This document shows, in pieces, positions 1 to 11,550 of a DNA stretch of 64,000 bases. Made by a program: the position numbers and the translations under genes. A model generated the notes under the pieces. That model was not told the DNA's origin. It searched no databases and saw only the letters and a program-made list of their open reading frames with translations. The stretch is from positions 25,040,173 through 25,104,172 of the forward strand of contig OZ017798.1 in assembly GCA_963969395.1 (NCBI GenBank). Reading direction: 5' to 3'. How positions within the stretch are numbered: the stretch's first letter is position 1; the number at the start of each line of letters is the position of its first letter. The DNA is from Pseudoscleropodium purum. Lineage: Eukaryota > Streptophyta > Bryopsida > Hypnales > Brachytheciaceae.

Positions 1-818
1 AACTTGCCTTGAAGAATGAATCCAAAGGGTAACCACCATTTTGGACATTTTTTCATACAAATGTGACCTTGTGAAATGCAGCTGCCCGTATTTTCACAGG
101 GTCAAAAAAAGGATATTTGTCACTTCAAACGTTAATATCTTGCAATCTACACGGTGGAAAATTCTGAAATTTTTTCCACAACTTTTCAAACTAGTTTACT
201 ACAAGATCCTACGGTTACATGCTTGAAAAATTTCAGATCATTTGGAATTATACAACATACAGGAAAAAAAATAGTAAGTAGACAATAGTATAGAATGATT
301 CAAAATACTAAATTGTTAAGAATTTAATTATGGAATTGAAAAATGACAATCCCAATGGTTGCAATATTGTAATAATTAATCTACATCCTTTGTTTTTATT
401 TTTTTTCCAAAATATTGAAAATTGGATAAGGTAAAGGATTTCAAACTTTATTTTAGAGTAGGGAATTTATAATTGCTTGAAAAAAAAATCCTTATAATTT
501 TTGATTCATTGATCCAAATGGAATGATTCAAATATTTTTATATATACATAATTCTAAAAAACAATTTCAAATTTTTGTTTTTAAAAAAAGTGATTTTTTT
601 TATTTGCATAGACTACCTATTTACAAAAAAAAGTAACAAATTAGGCCATAACTTTGACTCATATTTCTATATGTCATGAAATTTAGTGCATATGAAAGAT
701 AATCCTCGTCCCCATATTCTATTAAAATTTGGGCCAAAAATATGGAAATCTCTAGTCACACGTACTTGCCCAAAATTTTTATGTAATTAAAAACACAACT
801 TGGTCCTTTAGAGGTTAA
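1..818. repeat. AT-rich dispersed repeat, copy also at 59.0-61.7 kb
   Basis: Bases 1-240 closely match 59,020-59,250, and bases 230-700 match about 61,137-61,620. Parts also recur inverted at 58,840-59,010 and 61,660-61,790. The segment ends in CCTTTAGAGG followed by TTAA at 815-818, the same kind of end seen on other TTAA-flanked elements in this window. It looks like a non-autonomous DNA element cut by the window edge. No coding capacity was recognised; the 61-residue open frame at 41-226 lies wholly in the repeat. Confidence 0.55.
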
Positions 819-1229
819 TAGGTGATCCTCAAATGTAACATATAGTGTTTGTCCATCAATCTATTTCTTTTTAGAAGTGGTTTTATTCATCTTAACAATT
901 TTTTTCCTCACTATGTGAAGGGCATGCAACATGGTGGAAGAAGCACTTGCAATTGTAGTGATAGGAGGATTGAACATAGCTCTTGGTACCATACGACAAC
1001 CGACAACTTGTTTGATGGAAATTCAAAAAGAAAGACACAATTTGTATCTTCTTTTAAAGTTTTAAAAAAAATGTGTCAAATGAGATCTTACAAATCCTTT
1101 TCTCTATTTTGGAATGTAAATTACTTTGCAGATTTACTAGGATTAGTACACAACTCTTATGTTTATTTATTGTCCAATCACTTGATAGAAGTTTGTGAAG
1201 GAGCTCAATTGAATGGCCAAATAATCGAA

Positions 1230-1801
1230 ATTAGATGTGTTGATCGATGTGCAAGAGCTAGTTGTAGTTGATGCAAGTTATCTTGGTAATAAGAATGTTC
1301 TTATGCTTTGGGTTAGACTATGTCTTCCTAGACTATATTTCAAACAATCATCTACATATATAGTGATGGAATGAGCATTTGATATTTTAAAAAGAATTTG
1401 GAGGATGTTGAAAACCCCTTTGGTTAGTCATGATCTAAAGAGGGTTTGACACTATAAGAAATCCATATTTTAAGTGATGAGCCTAATTTTTTTAAACAGA
1501 TTTTAGGTGACATCTAATGCAACAAAGCCATGTTTTTATGTCAATATTAATGTTATGTTGAACATATTGTTGACATAAAAACATGAATTTGTTGCATTGG
1601 ATGTCACATAAAATCCGTTTAAAAAAATTAGGCTCGTCACCTAAAACATGGGTTTCTTATAGTGTGAAGTTTGATATTAGCTTCTTGTATACTTCACACA
1701 ATATTGTCATTGATAGAAATGATGAAATTGATGAGTCCATTGTATTGTGGGGTCATTACAATCAAGGCTACAAACAATATATAGTGAGAAATCTTCTATA
1801 G
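1230..1801 (+). pseudogene. Harbinger/PIF-like (DDE_Tnp_4) transposase remnant
   Basis: Reading across the MITE at 1450-1664, the plus strand encodes AFDILKRIWRMLK, then a stretch ending LILASCILH, then NIVIDRNDEIDE after a small frameshift. This resembles the C-terminal end of DDE_Tnp_4 transposases (the FG-LK-R-W-L and I-A-C-LHN signatures). In-frame stops, the frameshift near 1,695 and the inserted MITE show that it is dead. The open frame at 849-1271 just upstream may be more of the same gene, but I do not recognise motifs in it. The family assignment rests on short motifs only. Confidence 0.5.
1450..1664. mobile_element. CACTA-type fold-back MITE
   Basis: The element starts CACTATAAGAAA and ends TTTCTTATAGTG. 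Its two arms of about 95 bp are near-perfect inverted copies around a centre near 1,557, so the whole 215 bp can fold into one hairpin. TGA occurs directly on both sides (1447-1449 and 1665-1667). CACTA ends plus a 3-bp target duplication are diagnostic of the CACTA (En/Spm) superfamily. It has no coding capacity. Removing it rejoins the transposase remnant around it. Confidence 0.85.
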
Positions 1802-2660
1802 AATGATGATGAACGATTACAAGTGGCAATAGCTCAACAATTGGAATGTATGAATTGTAAATACTATTGTAATAAGACATTTTGTGTCTTATTACATTAT
1901 TATGTATTTCAACTTGTATATGTGCATTTTTTATATGGTTCAAGTATGTTCTTGTACAGTTATATAAAGTCAAATTTTAAAAATGCTTTTGGATTTAATG
2001 TGAAAGTTATATTATAGAAATTAGACCTAAATTGGAATTTAACCCAACAAAGTTCAACAAAATTGCCCAAATGATAAAAATAAACCAATTGCTCAATGCT
2101 TCAATCATTCAATGTGTTAAAAAATGACAAATGACACATTGGAAGGTAAGCTAATCTACTCTTAAAGCAACCATTTATGAGCTGATTGACTCTTTAGGGA
2201 AGCTAAACTTCTTGAAACAATTTTAAATAAATTTTTGTAGGAAGAAAAATGGAATTAGCATCCAATCCAAGTTAATTCATATTTTTTGGAACTTTGTAGA
2301 ATTAATCATGATTTTTTGAAGTTGAAATGTAGTGGTCATTAAAGTGACTACGTTTTGAAATGTAAATATTTGATACATTGAAGGAATCAATTGCACTTTT
2401 GTATCATGATTGCTTTTAGAGCATGGTTATTTTTAGAATAGATTATTTAAATAACCTAATTTTCAAAGGCCTTTGGACTGATTATAAATGTATTATAAGC
2501 CATGTTTTTTTTTTAAAGTTTGAATTTCAAAGAATAATTGTAAGGCATGTTGAACACACACATACATAGAAAACTATGCTTGTGTGTGTATAAATTTTTT
2601 TTCAATATTTTCTAGGTGAATCTAGAAATTTTAAATTCACCAAAATAACATTTTGATGAT
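1802..2660. other. AT-rich non-coding stretch
   Basis: AT-rich DNA with no recognisable gene or clear element ends. The open frame at 1823-2017 is short and has no recognisable motif. Confidence 0.4.
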
Positions 2661-3236
2661 TTAACCTCTAAATGTTCAGATCCTTTTCCAAATTTGATGA
2701 TTTGAGAAAAATCATTATAAAGTGCTATTTAGAAGAATATTTTGGAATTGGTATACAAATAAAAGTTGTAGATTTTGAGTTTTAGATTCCATTTGTACGG
2801 CTTGATTCACTAGTGCTATCATCAATTTTTTTTTTTTAATTTTGAAAGGAAAATTTCAAAGTTCCTTCAAACTTCAATTACAAGCAAAATATTATCATTT
2901 TTTGAGTAAAATTTGTTGGAATGGATTTGAAGTGAGGTTCTCTTGATAAAATGATGTTTAAAATTTTTTGTGTTCTTTAAATCTATAACCTCATTATTGC
3001 AAATATAGTTTTGAACCAAAAGTCAATGCAATTTTTGGCTTGATACACTTCCACATTTGTAATTTTAGAAAAATATGAACTCTAATAACACCAAATCCAA
3101 CCATTGAATAGGACAACAACTTCATAAAATATCTTTACAAATTAGATGACTTTCATTCAAGTAACAATGAGAAAGAAAACTAAATTTCAATCTCTTTGTT
3201 GTCCCAAAATTGAACGTTGGAACACTCTAAGGTTAA
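2661..3236 (-). mobile_element. TTAA-flanked MITE, family P1 (copy a)
   Basis: Flanked by TTAA at 2661-2664 and 3233-3236. On the minus strand it begins CCTTAGAGTGTTCCAACG and ends near CATTTAGAGG. It is the same length as, and similar throughout to, the copy at 30,169-30,745 and the interrupted copy at 49,053-50,186. TTAA target duplications with CCY termini are typical of piggyBac-like elements, but no transposase was seen. It also holds an uninterrupted version of the site that element D occupies near 49.24 kb. Confidence 0.65.
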
Positions 3237-3809
3237 GTGTTAATCAAAATATCTTCCAAAATCACTACACTTAGAATATTATATTTCAACCTGATATAAC
3301 AAATTTCATGCATAAATAATCAATATCTGATTTCTAATCAAATTACAAAAGAATTATTAATTTTAAGTTTTTTATCCTATACAAAAGTATTGGTAATTGC
3401 CATTTGGATCTAATTGTTTGGATAGAATCTCAAATTCAAAATGTACATCTTTTATTCATAAATCCTTTTCAAAATATCCTTCTTTTACTTGCATTCTATA
3501 ATGGAAGGAGACAATTTCCTAGATTTGAAGAGTGCTAAAGACATTTAGAGATAACATTTTAATTCATTGTACTTGGTTAAAATTAGAATGTTTGAAAGTG
3601 ATAAAGGTATTCACATGAGTTTTTTTTTTTATCATTTATTTATGTATATATGCAAAGATACAATTGAATTTTTGAAGAGATTGACATTTTTGATATAAAA
3701 ATAAATTTATGTAAATTGCATTGATATTTTAAAATATTACGGAATATTACTCTGTTATTTAAATTCATAATTTTGGTTCAATTCTCTAATAAGATGAATA
3801 TTAACATTG
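3237..3809. other. AT-rich non-coding stretch
   Basis: AT-rich DNA in which I see no gene, splice-like structure or clear transposon ends. Confidence 0.4.
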
Positions 3810-4553
3810 TTAACCCTTAAAGGACAGACCCATGACCATTGATTTCAAGCCTCACTTTCCATCATTCAATTTTCTACCATTTTGCAACTAGATATGAATG
3901 AAATTTTTTCTATTTATTTTTTAGAGATTGAACTACATGTCCTCTATAATTCATAAATTTTTTTAGATTACTTGTGAAAAATCGATTTTTTTGAGAATTT
4001 TTGAAGAAAAAGTGAAGAAAAATCATATCAAATAGAAAAGTATTTCAAAAAATCAGAAAATTTCACTATGTGTGTATATTATGGTGACAAACATCATGGT
4101 GTAAACTTAATTTCCGTATCATTCTGTAATTAGAAAATAATAGACATTGAAAATGCATCCAAAGTTCAAATTGCAATAAAATATTCAATATTAGGAATTT
4201 TTACAAAATCCAAATTGGATAGAAACTGCAGTAGATGACCTTCATTTTGTTATTTGGGCTCAAATTCAAAAGACATCATTTTTGTGGAGAAATTTGAGAC
4301 TTAGAGTAGGGAGCAACAACTTCCCAAAATACACAAAAATAACATATTTTATGATCTGTTTCTTTTAACTAACTTCTCATTTACTTGAAAACAAACACTA
4401 GCAATCTTACAAACTGAATTGAAGACTCTTCATAAGCCACCATGAAAGGTCAACAACAAAAAAGTGGATGAAAAAATGGTTCCAATCTTTGTGTAGAGCA
4501 CAGTAATATCATCCATAAGCCACGAAATGGCTCTGGCGGCATTACTGGGTTAA
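3810..4553 (+). mobile_element. TTAA-flanked AT-rich element, family P3
   Basis: TTAA precedes CCCTTAAAGG at 3810-3813 and follows ATTACTGGG at 4550-4553. The left end matches, in inverted orientation, the sequence ending in CAGGG-TTAA at 31,183-31,186, which marks it as a repeated family. The inverted repeat itself is only about three bases (CCC/GGG), so the right boundary is less sure. Confidence 0.4.
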
Positions 4554-4799
4554 TTCAATATATGGAAAATAAGTTACATTGATCATCAAATGAAATGACA
4601 AATATTAGGCCTAAATATATGTCAATTGCTGCTTTGAAACAACCCAAAGAGGTATATTCTTCAATGAAGTGGGCTTGCAAGGCTGGGAAATTCTGGTGAC
4701 CTCCTGAACCTGCTCCACCCCACTTCCACATGGAAGGGGGAAACTCCAAAATCAAGGATCCCCTAAAGTTGCCTTCGGCATTCTCTGGTAAGCTTTTAG

Positions 4800-4808
4800 A
4801 ACCCTAAA
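4800..4808 (+). promoter_or_regulatory. telo-box-like motif upstream of RidA
   Basis: AACCCTAAA lies 31 bases before the RidA start codon. Telo-boxes (AAACCCTAA type) are common near the start of plant housekeeping genes. Similar motifs lie just upstream of the RPL8 copies and of the 75-residue protein in this window. Confidence 0.45.
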
Positions 4809-4838
4809 TTTTTTGCTCCACTGAGTTGATTTCCGGTG

Positions 4839-7714
4839 ATGGTGCTAGCAACAATGGTGATGGCAACAATGGCGACCGCCTCCAGGTCTCTTGTACGCAT
4901 TGTCACACCTTCTTCTTCATCTTCTTCTTGGTGGAAGGACGCCTCCTCGACGTCCGCCCGGTTCGCCCATGCCGGAGTCTTCTTTGGCGGTTGCGACAAG
5001 CTCATTCTTCAACCACTTGCGCAGACTCGCACCCCGTCTCGTTCCTCTGCACGCAATTCTTCCAACGTTGCAAGTAAGTAAGCTTTCCATGCCGTTGCAT
5101 TGCGAGCATTTATATGCAATTCGTAAGGTTGGGATATCGCCATAGTTCCAATTAGGTCAAAATCAGCACCAAAGAATGCGTTATTTTGATACCGTATGCC
5201 AAAGTTATGGATGTTTGAATTGTTAGTGTGCGTTTGAAGTTTTATTGAGTGTTTGAAGTTTATGGCTTTAAGTTTCATTGATTGTTGTTTTAAATTCATT
5301 TCTATAGGTTCATACTGATTATTGATTAAGGGGATATGCACCAGTTGAAAATCTGATCAAATGGCAATTTGGGGTCCCTGACTTATCATGGTGGTTCAGT
5401 TTCTTTTGGGGCGGCGTTGAAGTAAAATTGGTGTTTCCATTATCTGAACTAATGTGGATTTCGTGCTTGCAGCTGTACAGAAAGAGGCCGTGGTGACAGA
5501 CAAGGCACCGGCGGCTTTGGGACCCTACTCTCAAGCCATTAAATCTGGCAATCTAGTGTTTTGCTCTGGAGTTCTAGGTTTGGTGCCTGAGGTACATGAC
5601 TCTCTTAATGTGTCTCATTTACTCGCAGTGCCATTGTAATGGAAGTCAGTATTGTATAGATTTTAGCTTCCTCTAGAGCTTGAGAGTAATTGAGAAAGCA
5701 CTTAAGCTGTCCGGCTCAATGTATAAGCTCGAAAAGTATTCGTGACTGTTCATTCTTGGTCTTTTTTTACAAATGTTGTCGTTGATTGGATCACTAATCT
5801 TCTTCGAGCTTGGTTTGGAATTGTAGACGGGGAAATTTGTTTCGGAAGATGTGCAAGGCCAAACAGAGCAGGTACGCTTCTTAAGGTAGAGGATATTATT
5901 TGCGGTATTTTATGAGCGTTTTAACATATTCTGGAGTGTGTTATTTTGGATATCATTGTCGAGTTCTGGAGAGATCACTTTGTGAATAAAATAGCCAAAT
6001 TTTTAGATCAAATTTCTATTACTATATATAAGATTCTCCTGAAATTTCAAAGTAGAAGACTGTAGTTCACTATAAGTTATTGTAGACTACACCATTTCCA
6101 TCCAAAGATCAGTGACCATAGACATTTAGCAAAGCCATGCTTACGCCACTTTCTAAGAAGTCCAATCAAGTGTATGAATAGTAGAGAAGTTTGTTGGCAA
6201 CAAGGTATGTATAGGAGACGGGATCAGGCCCCTAATCTATGTAGTATCCTCTACCTTAATTCTGTTTCTCAGAATCTGTTATTTATCAATTTGAATTGCT
6301 ATGCCGTAATGCATCTGTACTGATTTTAGTAGAAAATCAATTAAGTAGTTCCTTTCTCAAGGGAACACTCGTTTGGCTTTTTCTGCAGATAATGAAGAAC
6401 ATGGGTGAGATTTTGAAGGCAGCTGGTGCCAGTTATGACTCTGTTGTTAAGACCACCATTATGTAAGCCTGCGACTTTTTCTCTGGTCCATATGCTTTAG
6501 ATGAAAGTAATTGCTTTAACTAGGTTGCTCGCAGCTTAAACTTGAACAATGTGTCCATTCTGAGTTATGTGTCTTGGGCGCTGCAATTCATGTTTATCTG
6601 GTGCCATCTCGTCTCAACCTGAATCTATAGGGTATCAATCACCGTAACTCATTTTGAACTAGTTCAGCAGCCCTCTGTGCCGCCGTTGATATGAGTTTCT
6701 AGCACTGTTGAATAGTGTTTGGGAGTATTCATGAAGCCAGGAATAATTGTTAGGAATGCGGGTCATTTGTTCATTACTTTTAGAATGTTTCTCTGTGTAC
6801 AGGTTGGCTGATCTTGCAGATTTCAAGGCAGTAAATGAAATCTATGCAAAATGTAAGTGTCGTGCCTTGTCTCTCCCTTTTAAGACTTTTATTGGTTCTC
6901 AAATTTTATCTCCTCGAGTGTAGCATAGTTACTGTATGTCTAGTCAGGTTGGATTAGTTTCAGGAGGCGCTTTCTACATCTGCTCCTAGCGAATATTATT
7001 TTGTGGAATGTAAATGCAATTGTCTCATAAATGACTAAGATAAAAATAGAAACCTACTTTGGAAATATAAAACATGATGTAAATTCCAATTTAACCCACA
7101 ATAATTTCTTGGGAAAATATACTTGATATATGGAGTTTCAAAGCAAATTTGTATTGTTTAGAAATGTAGATTACGGTTTCTTTTTTCTTTGGAACATTTA
7201 TTTTCTTTCTCGGGAGCATGTTTTTTTCTAACTGCTATAAGTGTGGAAGCAGTCAGCATTGGCCATTTGGGCTCTTATATGGGTTAAAACCGTCCTTGTG
7301 CTACTCATTGATGATGAGTTACTCTGCTTAAACCGCACTAAAGTTGGCGGTTAGGTATGCTCATAGAGAGGATATGCATTTTGAGAGGCTAGGTTTATTT
7401 AAATCCGTTGAAGTATTTTTCTTATTCCGAGTTTGGAGTATTACTGTCGGACCAAGTCACTGTCTGAGTTTGGAGTATTCCTGTAGGACCAACTCACTGT
7501 CTGCATACTTGACAGTTATGCAGTAAGAGAGAATGCACTAAGACAAGTTCCACTGTATTTGTATTCAATGGATGTGCCTGAAGATGCTCACATTTTATGG
7601 ATGGCTTCAAATGCAGATTTTCCAGGAACAGCACCAGCACGTTCGACCTATCAAGTTGCTGCCCTCCCTCTGAATGCTCGCATTGAGATTGAGTGCATTG
7701 CAGCGCTATCATAA
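4839..7714 (+). CDS. RIDA: RidA family 2-iminobutanoate/2-iminopropanoate deaminase, organelle-targeted
   Basis: RidA hydrolyses reactive enamine/imine intermediates released by PLP enzymes such as threonine dehydratase, protecting branched-chain amino acid synthesis. Six exons with GT-AG borders join in frame: 4839-5073, 5473-5591, 5827-5871, 6389-6462, 6803-6852 and 7617-7714, giving 206 residues. Residues 1-78 are rich in Ser, Ala, Thr and Arg and lack acidic runs, as in a plastid or mitochondrial transit peptide. The RidA domain follows, with ALGPYSQA (Tyr97), VVKTTIMLADLADF, and the C-terminal signature ARSTYQVAALP with Arg183, the expected catalytic arginine, and IEIE. No key residue is missing. 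The start is the first ATG in frame; other in-frame ATGs follow within 25 bases. Plastid is the likelier compartment by analogy with the plant protein. Confidence 0.93.
7429..7502 (+). repeat. 37-bp tandem duplication in last RidA intron
   Basis: Two adjacent copies of a 37-bp unit beginning GAGTTTGGAGTATT, differing at a few positions. They lie in the intron between exons 5 and 6, so they do not affect the protein. Confidence 0.8.
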
Positions 7715-7903
7715 CTGGGTCCATATATTTTTGGCCTCTGAGACTGCCCAAGTATTCCTGGTGCAAATTCTGTAAGTAGTGATGTTTTCTTGGTAAGTGA
7801 CTGCTTTTAGCACAGGTATACATTTGATCTGCTCATTCACTCGCGGAAGGATGAGATTTTGTTAGGTCTTTAATCATGCAGAAGATAGGGTACGCCTAAA
7901 CTC

Positions 7904-7909
7904 AATAAA
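7904..7909 (+). terminator. possible polyadenylation signal of RidA
   Basis: AATAAA occurs 190 bases after the RidA stop codon in moderately AT-rich sequence. This is a plausible near-upstream polyadenylation element; no transcript evidence is available. Confidence 0.4.
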
Positions 7910-8423
7910 GCTGATAATTCATCGTAGCAGCGATGATCAACTTTTAGCACATCTTTCTTCAACAGCTTTCAGTGTATTTCCATTGAAAATCGTTGGGCTA
8001 CTCGGTGTTCTCCCTGTGTTAGAATGTACTGGCACTGTACATAGTACCCTCAGGTAAAGCAGCCTCATTCCACCCAAATTCCAATTCCAACCTCATGTTA
8101 TTGTGTACATTTTCGTTTAAAATGTACTCCTTGGGAACATAAGGCGGAATCGAGATGAGAGAGGTAATATGTTGGTTGAGTGGTAATACGTTCCCACCCT
8201 GTGTTTGCAAACAACATAATGCACCCACCCTTAATTAGGAATACATGCCAGTTTCACGGAAAAGGTAGTTGCTAATATATACCTTACTAATATGTACCTT
8301 GCTAATATATATCTCACAAAGGTTCAATTTTGTTGATGCTGAAGTGCCAGTATTATTTATCGCCCTGTAAATTACAGCTTGCACTGTCGATGTGCAACTC
8401 CTCCTGCGACTTGGAACACGCGT
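7910..8423. other. intergenic, with short tandem repeat
   Basis: Unique-looking sequence between RidA and the minus-strand gene. A degenerate unit of about 18 bp resembling TTGCTAATATATACC is repeated three times near 8,270-8,318. No gene recognised. Confidence 0.5.
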
Positions 8424-8574
8424 TCAGTCAATCTCCGCGAGTGCCTTGTTGTAAACTGTCTCCCAGATCGTGCTTGTATCCTCATGCGGCACCCTCCCAA
8501 ACTTGGGATCTTCACTTCCCAATTTCAGATGTGCTGGATTTGGATGTTCTCCATGTAGCTCTGCTTGCGCATCT
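8424..8574 (-). other. possible terminal exon of unknown gene
   Basis: A minus-strand frame preceded by a good acceptor (TATCCTGCAG) runs about 50 codons to a stop at 8424-8426. It contains an ordinary-looking composition (HGEHPNPAHLKLGSEDPK). I could not find an upstream exon that joins in phase, and the adjacent 75-residue gene already has its own stop. It could equally be chance or 3' untranslated sequence. Confidence 0.2.
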
Positions 8575-8952
8575 CTGCAGGATACAAAGCCAGCCCTCTT
8601 AAAACTGGCACCAGTCACGTTTACGCGCAACAAAACTCGAAACAAAACCTGACGGTGTAATACCTTTCATCAAACCTTGACCCCTCAAGGAAAAATATAG
8701 TACCACGGTGTGCTAAAACCAGAGCTTAACGAAAGACCTCGTTCAGTAGAATAACGAAAAGCAAGAAATTTGACCTGATTTTCCACCTAGTCCACCTTGT
8801 TTCTCCGGAGCACTTCATCTTGTCAGGAAACAAAAAAAACTGCATAATCACCACTAGCACAATACTAAGTACCAACCCAGCCGCCACTCCATCTATTATG
8901 GAAGACCTCCCTAATACTCATAAACGAGGCCAATACAATAAGCCTGAAGCAC

Positions 8953-9180
8953 TCATTCGTTCTCCTTGATCACAAGCTCCAGCTTCGGGGGGGCTTGAGA
9001 GGCAGCCGTCTGCTTCTGAAAATAGACGTGCCTCTGGTACAAAAGGTTGCCAAGGACGAACACGAAGACACCTGTGCCGATAGCCCCTACCGTGAGGTTG
9101 GGCTTCGCATGGAGCTCCGGATTCACAAGGCGCGAAAAGGTGGTGGACCTCTTCAGCCAGTCGTACTTGTCGGGGCTCAT
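8953..9180 (-). CDS. small single-pass membrane protein, 75 residues
   Basis: Open frame from ATG at 9180 to the stop at 8953. Residues 1-30 are polar with basic residues (SPDKYDWLKRSTTFSRL). One hydrophobic segment at about residues 31-49 (LTVGAIGTGVFVFVLGNLL) could span a membrane. The tail is charged and ends VIKENE. The TTTAGGGTTTAG telo-box lies directly before the ATG. An acceptor at 9249-9250 and a donor at 10,462-10,461 suggest a 1.2-kb intron in the 5' leader, whose first exon (about 10,463-10,600) is GC-richer. The size and layout resemble small organellar respiratory-chain or import subunits, but I do not recognise the family, so no function is assigned. Confidence 0.6.
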   Translation of the reverse strand: MSPDKYDWLKRSTTFSRLVNPELHAKPNLTVGAIGTGVFVFVLGNLLYQRHVYFQKQTAASQAPPKLELVIKENE

Positions 9181-10750
9181 TTTCACTAAACCCTAAATTG
9201 GTTCACAGAAAGCTCCGTCAAATTCCCAGTCTCATAAATTCTTGCCCACTGCGCAAAAACAACAAAACGAACTCGTCAGTACCCTCCCAACAGCAAGGTC
9301 TCGGAAACTTTTCCAAAAATAACTATACAATCTTGTATTACTAATAGAATCTTGGACCAACACTGTCACCTATACTGTCTCGCTGCGAAGAAGGTATCCG
9401 GAGGTCCCAAAACGGCGGTATCAATGATCCGGCACCTCAGAAGGTCACCTATCATGGCAGTTAAACTCAATACTCTTCGCGCTGAGGCACATATATGCAA
9501 CTTCAAATGAATGCATAGAGTTAATGCAATATATGCGAAGAACAGCAGAGTAGGTCGAACATTAATCCCCAAAGCACCAAGGATTCAAGTATGCAAATGA
9601 CCGATTCCATTAATCGTGAAAATTATAACTCAGAAAAGACCATACTCTATATCACAAAAATCAGTGAAGAGCATTACATGTTGAGGTAAAAAATAATTGA
9701 AATTGAACAGAAGAAAGTACCCGTCCGACCTACTCAACTACTTATAAACAGCAGGACCAATTTCTTGTTTTAGGATTGAGGAAGGATGTCTTGGACCGTA
9801 AACGAACGGCAAATGCATATAAGCACAACCACAAAGAGCAACGTTTTAGACTCCAAAGACGATCAACATGTAAGTATATGAAGTTAGCACCATGGAATTT
9901 CCCGGCGAAATGAATGTCTTCCCAAGGTTACGACCTACAAATGGTTTTCCTCGAACCAATCACATGACTGAGTACCCGGGTTTGAATCTCGACATGAAAT
10001 TCCCAAACCCTAGAAGTGTAATTGCCGCCAGTTCCCCCAAAACACAACCACACACTGCGTTTCATATCTGAATGCCGATGGAGGCTACAATACGAAATTC
10101 CACCCTAACAGAAAATCAAAAATTAAAAAAGGATTAAAAGGCTCAGACCGATTCTCGATCACTAGAATATTCAAAACATTCCCAGGTCATCAAAAGACGC
10201 AGAATTATCTTCCATGTCTCCCACAAACCGACCTTCCACAAGTTTCGAATGTCATCTCACCAAATTCACCTCTGGGGCTTCCGACTCTCAGCCCCAGATT
10301 TCAAACAAAAACATTTCTCGATTTCCCAAAGCAGTCAGTAGCGTGTATTGAAATGCTGCCAACAACGAGGAACCCTGTCCAAACAAATGCGCTCCAGCAC
10401 ATAAAATCTTAGGAGCAAGCTGAAACATGATGCAACGTTTCATTTTCGAAAACTCAAATTACCTGCCAGAGAAATCTTGGAGGCTTCGACGTGGAGCGAG
10501 CGGCGATTGCTGGAATGCGCAATAAGGTAAGGAGTGCACTTCTCGAAGCAGAACCGCTCTTTGAAGCTCAAGCGACCGTGTACCGGTTCAGCCCTCTCTG
10601 GCACTCGCTGATAGCCCGTTCACATAGTCAGAAATCAAGTTCACTTTCGGACAATATCAACTTAATTTAGTTTTTTGGAGTTGTAAGGGAGGCCAATTTC
10701 ATGGAGAGAAATTTGGGAGGGGTCACAAGGAAGGCTACAATAGTGAGCCT
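9181..10750 (-). other. 5' leader with intron and upstream region of the 75-residue gene
   Basis: The minus strand shows an acceptor (GTTTTTGCGCAG) before 9248 and a donor (CTGGCAG then GTAATT) after 10,463. The proposed leader exon at about 10,463-10,600 is GC-richer than its surroundings. The intron holds only short open frames without recognisable motifs. The transcription start is not fixed by the sequence. Confidence 0.4.
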
Positions 10751-10755
10751 ACTAA

Positions 10756-11019
10756 GAGCATTCCCACCAGCAAGTTCCATATCCCTAAAAGGTTTAGGGA
10801 GAGGACCTCAAATGCAAATAGAGATGCAAAAAATTTATTGCACCAATCTGTTTCCAAGTTCTATATCTCTAAAATATACAAAAATCTGTAAAACATTGAT
10901 TGAGTTCTGTATCGAAAGGCTTGTATGGAAAACTAGCAAGGTCTCATCTATATAAATTCAAAGTTGACTGCTTTGAGACTTCATGTTTATAGATATAGAA
11001 GAGATTGATGGAGATGCTC
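10756..11019. mobile_element. TAA-flanked MITE 1 (Tourist/Harbinger-like)
   Basis: Starts GAGCATTCCCACCA and ends TGATGGAGATGCTC, imperfect inverted repeats, with TAA directly on both sides (10753-10755 and 11020-11022). A 3-bp TAA duplication suggests the PIF/Harbinger superfamily. Length is 264 bp and it is non-coding. Confidence 0.6.
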
Positions 11020-11022
11020 TAA

Positions 11023-11547
11023 GAACATCCCCATTAATGCCTTCTATATCCCTATCTCCAACTAGATGAAGGGGAGCAAAGATGGGGATAGGGAAGGGAC
11101 ACATCCACAAATTCTTCCCTAAATTTTAAACTTATTACTAAATACATGCAAGGAGAAGTCAAAATGAAATTGTAGAAACAGTTAGAAGGCCACATGAATA
11201 GTATTCCCACGAATTAGTGAAGCACAACTTGTCCTGGAGGAGTAAAACTTGCTTTAGGGATTATTACAATCCAATTCTGTATCTAGGCTTTTGTATAGAA
11301 GATTTAGACCCTCCACTCCCTAAATTTTTAGAAATAGGGAATCAATGAAGTACAACTTATTTTGGAGGGATAAAATTTAGTTTATGCATTACTATGATCC
11401 AATTCTATATTCAAACTCATATGTCTAGGACTTGAACCTTCCCTCCCTAAATTTTTAGAGATAGGGAATGTTGATGGAGGAGAGGTCTTTTCTTTCCAAT
11501 GAAATTCATTTGGATAGGGAAAAGGAAGTCCCTTAGTAGGGATGTTC
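11023..11547. mobile_element. TAA-flanked MITE 2, abutting MITE 1
   Basis: Starts GAACATCCCCATTAATG and ends CCCTTAGTAGGGATGTTC, flanked by TAA at 11020-11022 and 11548-11550. It shares its left TAA with the neighbouring element, so the two sit back to back. Internal blocks of the type TAAATTTTTAGAGATAGGGAAT repeat in degenerate form. It is non-coding. Confidence 0.6.
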
Positions 11548-11550
11548 TAA

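Noticed and set aside
849..1271. 140-codon open frame as an intact host gene
   Set aside because: No recognisable motif, biased AT-rich composition, and it lies just before a transposase relic; more likely part of that relic or chance.
4826..5145. Three overlapping frames over RidA exon 1
   Set aside because: Only the frame beginning at 4839 splices in phase to the RidA domain; the others are shadows.
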